Assembly (NCBI RefSeq): GCF_002114285.1
Contig: NZ_NEDJ01000005.1
Span: forward strand, 30,047-94,046
Direction of reading: 5' to 3'
DNA: 64,000 bases
From: Halorubrum ezzemoulense DSM 17463
GTDB lineage: Archaea; Halobacteriota; Halobacteria; Halobacteriales; Haloferacaceae
Both the position numbers and the translations under genes were made by a program. Each line of letters starts with the position of its first letter. The stretch's first letter is position 1. Positions 8,055 to 16,182 of the stretch are shown one piece after another. Under the pieces are notes generated by a model. It was not told the origin of the DNA. It was given only the letters and a program-made list of their open reading frames with translations, and made no database searches.

Positions 8055-9518
8055 CTAGCCGAGCGTCGAGAGGGTTGCGCTCGCGTCGTCGACGCCGTAC
8101 TCGTCCAGCGTCGCCTCCACCGTGGACAGCGCCGCCCCGTCGTCGATATCGTCGTCGATTCGCTCCAACACCGCCGGTCTGACCAGCGTGCGGCCGACGA
8201 GCTCGTGGGCGGGGAACGGCCCGCCCTCCACCGCCGCCTCGCTCACGCCGTGTCGGTCGGCGAGGTCCCGCAGGGGGAGCACGTCGTCCGCCGGTTCGAA
8301 GGCGTCCGGGAGGGCGGCGGCGGCGTCCGCGACGAACTCGGCCTCGTACTCGCGGAGCACGTCGACCACGTCCTTCACGCGGACCGCGCCCGAGTAGGTG
8401 ACGACGCGGTGGTCGCGTGCGGCTACCTCCTCGCCGACGCCAAGGCTCTCGTCGACCGCGACGAGCAGGTCCACGTCCTCCACGTCAGCGAGTTGGCCGA
8501 GCTTCTTCTCGACGTACTCGGGGGTCCAGAAGCCCATGACCTCGAAGAACAGCCGGAAGTCGGCGTGGTCGTAGTCGAACGCGAAGTCCGGGATCATGAC
8601 GCTCGCGCCGGTTTCGAGGGGTTCCGGCTCGCGGACGAGGGTCCAGTCGAGGTCGAGCCCGCGGAACCGACCGGCGAAGTCCGCTTCGACCCCGCTGTCG
8701 AAGTCGGGCTCCGCCACCGGCTCCACGTCGGGCACGGTCACGTCGCCGTCCGAGAGCCGCATCGTTCGCTCGCGGCCGCGGTCGTCGATCGTCGCCTCCA
8801 GCGACCACTCGGCGGACTCCGCGGCGGTCCGGAGCAGTCTCGCGAAGGCGGTCCCGTACCGTCGGGTGCGCGAGAACAGCGCGTCAGGCCCGGTGACGAC
8901 GAGCTCCCGGCCCTCGGGAGTCTGCTCCAGTTCGTACATCAGCCGCAGGCGCTTCACCGCCGAGACGAGCCGCTTCGGGTCGTTCGACCGCACTCTGACC
9001 TCGGTGGCGTCGAACAGCGTAGTCTGGGCCAGAGAGAGGTCGTACTGCTCCAGCAGCGTGTCGGGGTCCCAGCGCACGTCGGCGTCGACGAGTACCCGAT
9101 TCACGTCGCGGTCGGCGTACAGCGACGCCGACACGTCCCTCGAGTCGATCCCAACCGCGTCGGCCGCTCGATCTATCGCGGTCTCTCGATCCGCCTCGCT
9201 CGCGACGCCGACCGCCTCCGCGGCCTCGAACGCGGCCCGCCGGACGCGACGCGGCGGGACGGCCGCGCGCGTCTCGAACTCGCACTCGCGCTCGACGAGC
9301 GCCGCCAGCCCGCGGACGAGCTTGAAGTCGCCGTTCCGCGCGGCCGCGTCGGCCTCCAAGTCCGCCAGCGCGTCGTCGAGGTCGCCGCGGCGCTCGCCGA
9401 CGTGCGACTCGAACGCCCCGAAGACGCGCGCCGCGAGCGGCCGATGTTCCCGCCCGGTGAACTGCGGGCGGTAGCCGCCGCCCGCCCGGGAGACGCGCAG
9501 GAGGTCCTTCCGTAGCAC
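8055..9518 (-). CDS. DUF790 family nuclease, archaeal Bax1-like
   Basis: 487 residues beginning MLRKDLLRVSRAGG. The C-terminal third carries a PD-(D/E)XK-like nuclease pattern: IPDFAFDYDHADFRLFFEVMG with the following FWTPEYVEKK. DUF790 proteins include Bax1, the XPB-binding partner that helps open and cut damaged DNA in archaea. The N-terminal ~200 residues are family-specific. In many archaea the XPB helicase gene is next door; here the neighbours are thiC and the DoxX operon, so the helicase must be elsewhere. Function is by family; partner is inferred. Confidence 0.85.
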   Translation of the reverse strand: MLRKDLLRVSRAGGGYRPQFTGREHRPLAARVFGAFESHVGERRGDLDDALADLEADAAARNGDFKLVRGLAALVERECEFETRAAVPPRRVRRAAFEAAEAVGVASEADRETAIDRAADAVGIDSRDVSASLYADRDVNRVLVDADVRWDPDTLLEQYDLSLAQTTLFDATEVRVRSNDPKRLVSAVKRLRLMYELEQTPEGRELVVTGPDALFSRTRRYGTAFARLLRTAAESAEWSLEATIDDRGRERTMRLSDGDVTVPDVEPVAEPDFDSGVEADFAGRFRGLDLDWTLVREPEPLETGASVMIPDFAFDYDHADFRLFFEVMGFWTPEYVEKKLGQLADVEDVDLLVAVDESLGVGEEVAARDHRVVTYSGAVRVKDVVDVLREYEAEFVADAAAALPDAFEPADDVLPLRDLADRHGVSEAAVEGGPFPAHELVGRTLVRPAVLERIDDDIDDGAALSTVEATLDEYGVDDASATLSTLG

Positions 9519-9623
9519 GGCGGCGGCTACGGGCGTGGCGGCCTAAAACCGGCCGGGTTCGACGCTCCCGCGCCGACGCGCGCTTCCGGCCGCGGCTCGC
9601 CCGCATCGGCCCCTCCGCCCGCA

Positions 9624-11075
9624 TCAGTCGTCGTCCGTGGTCTCCGGGGTGAACGTCACTCCCTCGACCTCGATCCGCTCCGGCACGCGGCTCGTGTCGT
9701 GGGTCCCGACCGGCGGGAGGTTCACGTTCGCGGCCGGCGACGCGTCGAGGTCCGTCCCCTCCGATCCCGCTATCGACGCCATGTCGCCGTCCGCGTCTCG
9801 GGCGTCCTGATCGATCCGCATCGAGCAGAACTCCGCGCCGCACATCGAGCAGAAGCGGGCCTCCTTGTAGTTGTCTCCCGGAAGCGTCTGGTCATGGTAC
9901 GACCGCGCGCGCTCGGGGTCGAGCGCGAGGTCGAACTGGCGCCGCCAGTCGAACTCGTACCGCGCCTCAGAGAGCGCGTCGTCCCAGTCGCGCGCGCCGG
10001 GGAGGTCGTTCGCCACGTCGGCCGCGTGCGCCGCGATCCGATACGCGGCGAGACCGTCCCGCACGTCCTCGGGCTCCGGCAGTCCGAGGTGCTCCTTCGG
10101 CGTCACATAGCACAGCATGGCCGCGCCGGCCCGCGCGGCCTCGGTCGCGCCGATCGCGCTCGTGATGTGGTCGTACCCCGGCGCCACGTCCGTCACCAGC
10201 GGGCCGAGGACGTAGAACGGCGCTCCGTCGCACACCGCCTGCTGCCGCTCGACGTTCTCCGCGATATCGTCCAGCGGGACGTGGCCGGGGCCCTCCACCA
10301 TTACCTGGACGCCGTGGTCCCACGCGGTCCGCGTGAGGTCTCCGAGGGTGTCGAGCTCGGCGAACTGCGCCTCGTCGCTCGCGTCGGCCACACAGCCCGG
10401 CCGGAGGCCGTCCCCGAGAGAGACCGTCACGTCGTGTTCGGCGAATGTCTCACATATTGCCTCGAAATTCGCGTACAGCGGGTTCTGCGACCCGTTCTCC
10501 TCCATCCACTGCGCGAGGATCGACCCCCCTCGCGAGACGATCCCCGTCTTCCGGCCGTCGGTCAGCGGGAGGTGTCCCATCAGTATCCCCGCGTGGACCG
10601 TCATGTAGTCGACGCCCTGCCGCGCCTGTTTCTCGATGACGTCGAGCAGGAGCTCGCGGGTGATCGCCTCGGCGGACTCGGCCCGCTTGACCGCCTCGTA
10701 GATCGGGACCGTCCCGACCGGCACCGGCGAGTGCGCGACGTTGGCCTCGCGGGTCGCGTCCAGCTCGTCGCCCGTCGAGAGGTCCATCACCGTGTCGGCG
10801 CCGTAGTGGACCGCCGCGTGGAGCTTTTCGAGCTCCTCCTCCCGGCCGCTCGTCGTCTCGCTGTTCCCGATGTTCGCGTTGACCTTCGTGGCGAACGCCC
10901 GGCCGATGACCATCGGGTCGAGCGCGTCGTGCGCGTGGTTGTTCGGAATCACCGCGCGCCCCTCGGCGACCGCCTCGCGAACGAACTCCGGGTCGCGGTT
11001 CTCGCGCGCCGCCGCGCGTTCGATCGCGGAGGTGACCTCGCCGCGTCGCGCCCGCTCCATCTGTGTCGCTGGCAT
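9624..11075 (-). CDS. thiC: Phosphomethylpyrimidine synthase
   Basis: 483 residues with the C-terminal iron-sulfur motif [11 protein letters not shown] (C-x2-C-x4-C) that binds the 4Fe-4S cluster. Internal blocks such as TMDLSTG-like [23 protein letters not shown] and [10 protein letters not shown] are typical of ThiC. It rearranges aminoimidazole ribotide to hydroxymethylpyrimidine phosphate, the pyrimidine half of thiamine, by radical SAM chemistry. The length is that of archaeal ThiC, which lacks the bacterial N-terminal extension. A TATA box and a perfect palindrome directly abut the ATG, implying a leaderless and repressible transcript. Confidence 0.95.
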   Translation of the reverse strand: MPATQMERARRGEVTSAIERAAARENRDPEFVREAVAEGRAVIPNNHAHDALDPMVIGRAFATKVNANIGNSETTSGREEELEKLHAAVHYGADTVMDLSTGDELDATREANVAHSPVPVGTVPIYEAVKRAESAEAITRELLLDVIEKQARQGVDYMTVHAGILMGHLPLTDGRKTGIVSRGGSILAQWMEENGSQNPLYANFEAICETFAEHDVTVSLGDGLRPGCVADASDEAQFAELDTLGDLTRTAWDHGVQVMVEGPGHVPLDDIAENVERQQAVCDGAPFYVLGPLVTDVAPGYDHITSAIGATEAARAGAAMLCYVTPKEHLGLPEPEDVRDGLAAYRIAAHAADVANDLPGARDWDDALSEARYEFDWRRQFDLALDPERARSYHDQTLPGDNYKEARFCSMCGAEFCSMRIDQDARDADGDMASIAGSEGTDLDASPAANVNLPPVGTHDTSRVPERIEVEGVTFTPETTDDD

Positions 11076-11076
11076 A

Positions 11077-11089
11077 ATTACCCGGTAAT
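11077..11089 (-). promoter_or_regulatory. Perfect palindrome between thiC TATA box and start: candidate operator
   Basis: ATTACC-C-GGTAAT is a 13-base inverted repeat with 6-base arms, lying one base upstream of the thiC ATG. It falls between the TATA box (11100-11107) and the predicted transcription start, the usual place for an archaeal repressor site. A thiamine-responsive regulator is the natural candidate to bind here, but that is inference. There is no room for a TPP riboswitch in a leaderless transcript. Confidence 0.6.
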
Positions 11090-11099
11090 ACCACTAACT

Positions 11100-11107
11100 A
11101 ATATATT
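11100..11107 (-). promoter_or_regulatory. thiC TATA box
   Basis: AATATATT, 25-32 bases before the thiC ATG at 11075, in a short AT-rich island between the divergent thiC and elp3 genes. The spacing fits transcription starting at the ATG. Confidence 0.65.
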
Positions 11108-11186
11108 CTGTGGTAAACGGCTCGGCGCACCGAGTCGGCGCCCGGGTGCGACACGCTTAACCCCGAAACCCGCGGATCGGAGAGTA

Positions 11187-12917
11187 ATGAGTACCGACGC
11201 GGCGGGCGACGCCGAGTCCGACGACGCCGCTTCCGGGGACCCCACCGACTCCGAGGCGTTCGTCCGCACCTGCGAACACCTCGTCGACAGGATCCTCGAC
11301 GGCGAGATCGAGCGCGACGACCTCGAACGCGCCAAGCTCGACGCCTGCTCGGAGTTCGGCTCCCCCAAGGTGCCGAAGAACACCGAGATCCTCGACCACG
11401 CACCGACGGAGCACCGCGACGACGTGATCGAGGTGGTCCAGCGCAAGCCCGTCCGGACCGCGTCCGGGGTCTCCCCCGTGGCGATCATGACTTCCCCCGA
11501 ACTGTGCCCGCACGGGAAGTGCCTCTACTGCCCGGGCGGCCCGGCCTCAGAGTTCTCCTCCGCGCAGTCGTACACGGGCCACGAGCCCGCGGCGGCCCGC
11601 GGCGAGCAGAACGACTACGACCCGTACGGGCAGGTCACGCTCCGGCTCGAACAGCTCCGCAAGATCGGCCACCCCGTCGACAAGGTGGAGCTCATCCTCA
11701 TGGGCGGGACGATGACCGCGCGCTCGCACGACTACCAGGAGTGGTTCGTCAAGCGCGCGCTCCAGGCGATGAACGACTACGACCTCGACAAGGAGCCGGA
11801 GCCCGCGGAGGGCGAGTCGTTCGCGCCCGCGCCCGAGGAGACCGAGTTCGAGTACCTCGAAGACGTGATCGCCGAGAACGAGACGAATCCGATCCGCAAC
11901 ATCGGCACCACCTTCGAGACGAAGCCCGACTGGTGCGACCCGGAGCAGATCGACCGGATGCTCGACCTCGGCGGCACGAAGGTCGAGGTCGGCGTCCAGA
12001 CCACCTACGAGCGGATCAACCGCGAGATGCACCGCGGCCACGGCAACGAGGCGAGCCGGAACGCCAACCGCCGCCTGCGCGACGCCGCGTTCAAAATCGG
12101 CTTCCACATGATGCCGGGCCAGCCCGGGATGACCCGCGAGATGTGTCTGGAGGACTTCCGGCAGCTGTTCGAGAACCCCGACTGGCGCCCCGACTACCTG
12201 AAGATCTACCCCACGCTCGTCGTCGAGGGGACGCGGGTGTACGACCGGTGGCGGCGCGACGACTTCGACCCGCTCACGAGCGAGGAGGCGGCCGACCTCG
12301 TCGCCGACGTGATGGACCTGATCCCGAAGTACACGCGGCTCCAGCGCGTCCAGCGCGACATCCCGGCCGACTTCATCGACGCGGGCGTCCAGAAGTCGAA
12401 CCTCCGACAGCTCGCCGCCCAGCGCGCCGAGGAGAAGGGGATCGTCCAGCGCGACATCCGCGCCCGCGAAGTCGGCCACAACGACGCCGACCCGGACCCG
12501 GACGACGTGGAACTCTCGGTCACCACCTACGAGGCCGGCGGCGGCACGGAACACTTCATCGCCTTCGAGGACCCCGTGCGCGACCTGCTCGTCGGCTTCT
12601 GTCGGCTTCGGTTCCCCTCGTTCGCCCCCGACCAGCCGGGCGCGCCGGGAACCGAGAGCGACCCGATCCGGCCGGAGCTCGAAGACGCCGCGCTGATCCG
12701 CGAGCTCCACGTGTACGGCACCGAGGTCGGCATCGGCGGCGACGGCGACTGGCAGCATAAGGGGTACGGGACGAAGCTGCTCGAACGCGCCGAGGAGCTC
12801 TCTCGCGACGCGGGCTACGACAAGGTCGCGGTCATCTCCGGCATCGGCGCCCGCGAGTACTACCGCAACAAGCTCGGTTACCGGCAGGACGGGCCGTACG
12901 TGTCGAAGCGGCTGTAG
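11187..12917 (+). CDS. elp3: tRNA uridine(34) 5-carboxymethyl-type acetyltransferase Elp3
   Basis: 576 residues. The radical SAM motif CPHGKCLYC lies near residue 110, and the C-terminal ~150 residues form a GNAT acetyltransferase domain (ELHVYGTEVGIGG, GYGTKLLERAEELS, SGIGAREYYRNKLGY). This architecture is that of archaeal stand-alone Elp3, which modifies wobble uridine in tRNA using acetyl-CoA and SAM. The open frame extends far upstream through thiC's opposite strand; the ATG at 11187 is chosen because family similarity begins after it. Divergent from thiC across 111 bases. Confidence 0.93.
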   Translation: MSTDAAGDAESDDAASGDPTDSEAFVRTCEHLVDRILDGEIERDDLERAKLDACSEFGSPKVPKNTEILDHAPTEHRDDVIEVVQRKPVRTASGVSPVAIMTSPELCPHGKCLYCPGGPASEFSSAQSYTGHEPAAARGEQNDYDPYGQVTLRLEQLRKIGHPVDKVELILMGGTMTARSHDYQEWFVKRALQAMNDYDLDKEPEPAEGESFAPAPEETEFEYLEDVIAENETNPIRNIGTTFETKPDWCDPEQIDRMLDLGGTKVEVGVQTTYERINREMHRGHGNEASRNANRRLRDAAFKIGFHMMPGQPGMTREMCLEDFRQLFENPDWRPDYLKIYPTLVVEGTRVYDRWRRDDFDPLTSEEAADLVADVMDLIPKYTRLQRVQRDIPADFIDAGVQKSNLRQLAAQRAEEKGIVQRDIRAREVGHNDADPDPDDVELSVTTYEAGGGTEHFIAFEDPVRDLLVGFCRLRFPSFAPDQPGAPGTESDPIRPELEDAALIRELHVYGTEVGIGGDGDWQHKGYGTKLLERAEELSRDAGYDKVAVISGIGAREYYRNKLGYRQDGPYVSKRL

Positions 12918-13057
12918 GCCCTCGGCCGACCGAACCCACGCCCGCTTCCGTCGGGAGTCGCTCCCCCGTCGCGTACCGTCGTCGACTGACGTTTCTGGCG
13001 ACCACCGCCTTTCTGTTTACTTGGATTTAGATTAGTACAGAGTCATTCATTGATGAA

Positions 13058-13067
13058 AATTTATACT
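13058..13067 (+). promoter_or_regulatory. AT-rich promoter of the halolysin remnant
   Basis: TTTATACT-type TATA box inside an AT-rich stretch (13015-13090), about 30-40 bases before the ATG at 13099. The promoter looks intact although the gene it serves is collapsed. Confidence 0.45.
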
Positions 13068-13098
13068 CTATCAGGATACAATATCGGTACCTCGTCAC

Positions 13099-13338
13099 AT
13101 GAGGACTACTCACATGAACTTCGAACGACGAACTTTCGTGAAGGGGGTCGCCGGCCTCGCTGCACTCGTCCGCGAACTCGAACCGAACGCGAATGCGAGC
13201 CGGATCGAGCAGGCGATCCAGAAGGGCGCCGAGGGGGCGAACGGCAAGAGCGACTCGGAGTTCGGTGCCGGGATCATCAACGCGCTCAACACCGTCGAGC
13301 GCCTCGGCAGCGGCAAGGGGAAAGGCAACGGTAACTGA
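13099..13338 (+). pseudogene. Remnant of a Tat-exported subtilisin-like protease (halolysin), internal deletion
   Basis: 79 residues that join two ends of a much larger protein. The first part (MNFERRTFVKGVAGLAALV, from the ATG at 13114) is a twin-arginine signal peptide start. The rest (RELEPNANASRIEQAIQKG ... FGAGIINALNTVERLG) matches the region that follows the catalytic serine block (GTSMAxPHVAGLAALV) at the C-terminus of S8 proteases. The catalytic Asp, His and Ser are all absent. The join falls exactly on VAGLAALV, a string plausible in both the signal peptide and the serine block, so an in-frame deletion by short homology is the likely cause. An alternative is a genuine small secreted protein, which seems less likely. 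Confidence 0.65.
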
Positions 13339-13412
13339 CGCGCGGGGAGCCGACCGTCGCGCTGAATCCCACAACGACACGCCTTTTTCCGCCCCGGCGG
13401 TCTCTATCACGT

Positions 13413-15599
13413 ATGGACCAGAAGCGGGAGCTGTCGAGCATCGACCTCGCGGCCCTCGTCACCGAGCTGAATCGGTACGAGGGCGCGAAGGTCGACAAGG
13501 CGTACCTCTACGACGACGACCTGCTCCGGCTGAAGCTGCGCGACTTCGACCGCGGTCGCGTCGAGCTCATGATCGAGGTCGGAGAGATCAAACGCGCGCA
13601 CGCCGCCGACCCAGACCACGTCGCGGACGCGCCGGGCCGCCCGCCGAACTTCGCGAAGATGCTCCGGAACCGGCTGTCCGGCGCGGACTTCGCGGGCGTC
13701 GAGCAGTACGAGTTCGACCGCATCCTCACCTTCGAGTTTGAGCGCGAGGACCAGAACACGACGCTCGTCGCCGAGCTGTTCGGGCAGGGCAACGTCGCCG
13801 CGCTCGACGAGACGGGCGAGGTGATCGGGGCGCTGTCGACGGTCCGGCTGAAGTCCCGGACGGTGGCGCCCGGCTCGCAGTACGAGTACCCTGCCTCGCG
13901 GCTCAACCCCCTTGACGTGAGCCGCGGCGGGTTCGACCGGCACATGCGCGAGTCGGACAGCGACGTGGTGCGCACCCTCGCCACCCAGTTGAACCTCGGC
14001 GGCCTCTACGCCGAGGAGGTGTGTACCCGCGCCGGCGTGCCGAAGGAGACGCCCATCGAGGAGGCGACGGACGACCAACTCGGGGCGCTCCACGACGCCC
14101 TCTCCCGGATCGACGAACGGCTTCGCTCGGGCGACATCGACCCCCGAGTGTACGAGGAATCGATCGACGGCGACGGGAGCGACGGCGGCGCCGATGACGC
14201 CGACCCCCGCGTGGTCGACGTGACCCCCTTCCCGCTCGCGGAGCACGAGGACCTGCCGAGCGTGGGGTTCGACTCCTTCAACGCCGCCGTCGACGAGTAC
14301 TTCCACCGGCTGGGGAGCGAGGAGACTGGCGACGGCGAGGCCCCCGCCGACGCGAGCGCCTCCCGCCCGGACTTCGAGGAGGAGATCGCCAAACAGGAGC
14401 GGATCATCGAACAGCAGCGCGGCGCGATCGAGGGGTTCGAGGAACAGGCGCAGGCGGAGCGCGAGCGCGCGGAGCTGCTGTACGCGAACTACGACCTCGT
14501 CGACGAGGTGATCTCGACGGTGCGGGAGGCCCGCGAGAACGAGGTGCCGTGGGACGAGATCGCGGAGACGCTCGACGCCGGCGCGGAGCGGGGGATTCCG
14601 GCCGCGGAGGCCGTCGTCGACGTCGACGGCGGCGAGGGGACGGTAACGGTGGAACTCGAGGACGATGACGGCGACCCCGTCCGCGTCGAGGTCGACGCGA
14701 GCGAGGGCGTCGAGGTCAACGCCGACCGCCTCTACCGGGAGGCGAAACGCGTCGAGGAGAAGAAGGAGGGGGCGATGGCGGCGATCGAGTCCACCCGCGA
14801 GGAGCTGGAGGCGGTCAAGGAACGGAAGGCGGAGTGGGAGGAACAGCAGGCGGCCGACGACGGCGGCGAGGAAGAGGGCGACGACGAGGACGACGACGAG
14901 GCGTACGAGACCGACTGGCTCTCCCGCTCTTCGATCCCGATCCGCAGCCCGGACGACTGGTTCGAGCGGTTCCGCTGGTTCCGCACCTCGACCGGCTACC
15001 TCGTCATCGGCGGGCGCAACGCCGACCAGAACGAGGAGTTGGTGAAGAAGTACATGGGTAAACACGATCGGTTCTTCCACACGCAGGCGCACGGGGGGCC
15101 GGTGACGATCCTCAAGGCCTCGGGCCCGTCGGAGTCGGCCGATCCGGTCGACTTCTCGGAGGAGACCCTGCGGGAGGCCGCGCAGTTCGCCGTCTCCTAC
15201 TCGTCTGACTGGAAGGACGGCCGCGGCGCGGGCGACGCGTACATGGTCGACCCCGACCAGGTGTCGAAGACCCCCGAGAGCGGCGAGTACATCGAGAAGG
15301 GGAGCTTCGTGATCCGCGGCGACCGGACGTACTTCGAGGACGTCCCCTGCCGGATCGCCGTCGGCGTCCAGTGCGAGCCGGTCACCCGCGCCATCGGCGG
15401 CCCGCCGTCGGCCGTCGTCGACCGCGCGGCCGCGCACCTCACCTTCGAACCGGGGATGTACGCGCAGAACGACGCCGCGATGATGGCGTACCGGAATCTG
15501 AAAGAGCGGTTCGCGGACCAGTCGTTCGTGCGGAAGGTCGCGAGCGCGGACCAGCTACAGGAGTTCCTCCCGCCGGGCGGATCGGACATCGTCGACTGA
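13413..15599 (+). CDS. rqcH: Ribosome rescue / NFACT-family protein RqcH
   Basis: 728 residues. The N-terminal NFACT-N region (MDQKRELSSIDLAALVTELN, FAKMLRNRLSG) spans about 1-250. It is followed by a helix-hairpin-helix and a long coiled coil (two charged stretches near 315-370 and 450-500) and then the NFACT-R domain (DWFERFRWFRTSTGYLVIGG, near 510). The homologues Rqc2/NEMF/RqcH bind stalled large ribosomal subunits with peptidyl-tRNA and direct C-terminal tailing. A very acidic run near 485-495 is a haloarchaeal adaptation. It follows the halolysin remnant and precedes a DUF5820-like gene. Confidence 0.9.
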   Translation: MDQKRELSSIDLAALVTELNRYEGAKVDKAYLYDDDLLRLKLRDFDRGRVELMIEVGEIKRAHAADPDHVADAPGRPPNFAKMLRNRLSGADFAGVEQYEFDRILTFEFEREDQNTTLVAELFGQGNVAALDETGEVIGALSTVRLKSRTVAPGSQYEYPASRLNPLDVSRGGFDRHMRESDSDVVRTLATQLNLGGLYAEEVCTRAGVPKETPIEEATDDQLGALHDALSRIDERLRSGDIDPRVYEESIDGDGSDGGADDADPRVVDVTPFPLAEHEDLPSVGFDSFNAAVDEYFHRLGSEETGDGEAPADASASRPDFEEEIAKQERIIEQQRGAIEGFEEQAQAERERAELLYANYDLVDEVISTVREARENEVPWDEIAETLDAGAERGIPAAEAVVDVDGGEGTVTVELEDDDGDPVRVEVDASEGVEVNADRLYREAKRVEEKKEGAMAAIESTREELEAVKERKAEWEEQQAADDGGEEEGDDEDDDEAYETDWLSRSSIPIRSPDDWFERFRWFRTSTGYLVIGGRNADQNEELVKKYMGKHDRFFHTQAHGGPVTILKASGPSESADPVDFSEETLREAAQFAVSYSSDWKDGRGAGDAYMVDPDQVSKTPESGEYIEKGSFVIRGDRTYFEDVPCRIAVGVQCEPVTRAIGGPPSAVVDRAAAHLTFEPGMYAQNDAAMMAYRNLKERFADQSFVRKVASADQLQEFLPPGGSDIVD

Positions 15600-15674
15600 G
15601 GCCCCCCGTCGACCGCGGAACGATTCTTCTCCCCGAGCGCGACGTTTTCAAGCCTCCGCGACCGAGGCGAGGCT

Positions 15675-16067
15675 ATGACCTTCGAATCGCTGCCGGAGGG
15701 GTGGCGGGTGTGGAACGAGGAGCCCAGCGGCCGGGCGATCCTCGTCTACCGCCCCGACGTCTTCGGGAGCGGCGACCGCCCGGACGAGTGTCTCCCGACG
15801 ATCTACCTGACGAACGGCTCCCGCAACGCGCGGCCCGGCTCGGGCCAGTACGCGACTGACGAGTGGCACGTCGTCCTCTTCTTGGAGCCCGAAATCGAGG
15901 CGGTCGCGGAGACGCACGAGAGCCGCGAGGCGGGCGCGGCCAGCGCGGTCGATGTCGCGGAACGGTTCGTCGCGGGCGAGATCGATTACCGGGACGCGTA
16001 TCAGGTGCCCCGCGAGGCGTACTTCGCGCGCCTCGACGAGTTCGTCGGTGCTGAAGAGGGGGCGTAA
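15675..16067 (+). CDS. DUF5820-like haloarchaeal protein
   Basis: 130 residues, acidic and soluble, beginning MTFESLPEGWRVWNEE. I recall this type of sequence as a haloarchaeal family of unknown function (DUF5820), but I cannot verify the number. It lies 75 bases after rqcH in the same direction and may be co-expressed. No catalytic motif or membrane segment is visible. Confidence 0.7.
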   Translation: MTFESLPEGWRVWNEEPSGRAILVYRPDVFGSGDRPDECLPTIYLTNGSRNARPGSGQYATDEWHVVLFLEPEIEAVAETHESREAGAASAVDVAERFVAGEIDYRDAYQVPREAYFARLDEFVGAEEGA

Positions 16068-16182
16068 CGACGCGCCGGCGAGCCGAGCTTTATCCACGAT
16101 CGCGTATATCATCGCACGATTAGCGGAGCGATACGCCACGAACACGAGGATTTTTATCGCCGCCCGCCTCACCCTCGCGTAC

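Noticed and set aside
11090..11186. TPP riboswitch upstream of thiC
   Set aside because: The TATA box lies only 25-32 bases before the ATG, leaving no leader for a riboswitch, and no TPP aptamer motif is visible.
9699..11187. Very long plus-strand frame running into elp3
   Set aside because: It is the antisense of thiC; only the part after the ATG at 11187 has Elp3 features.
14850..14910. Acidic repeat in rqcH as a disrupting insertion
   Set aside because: The run of Glu and Asp is in frame, lies in the coiled-coil linker and is a usual haloarchaeal variation.
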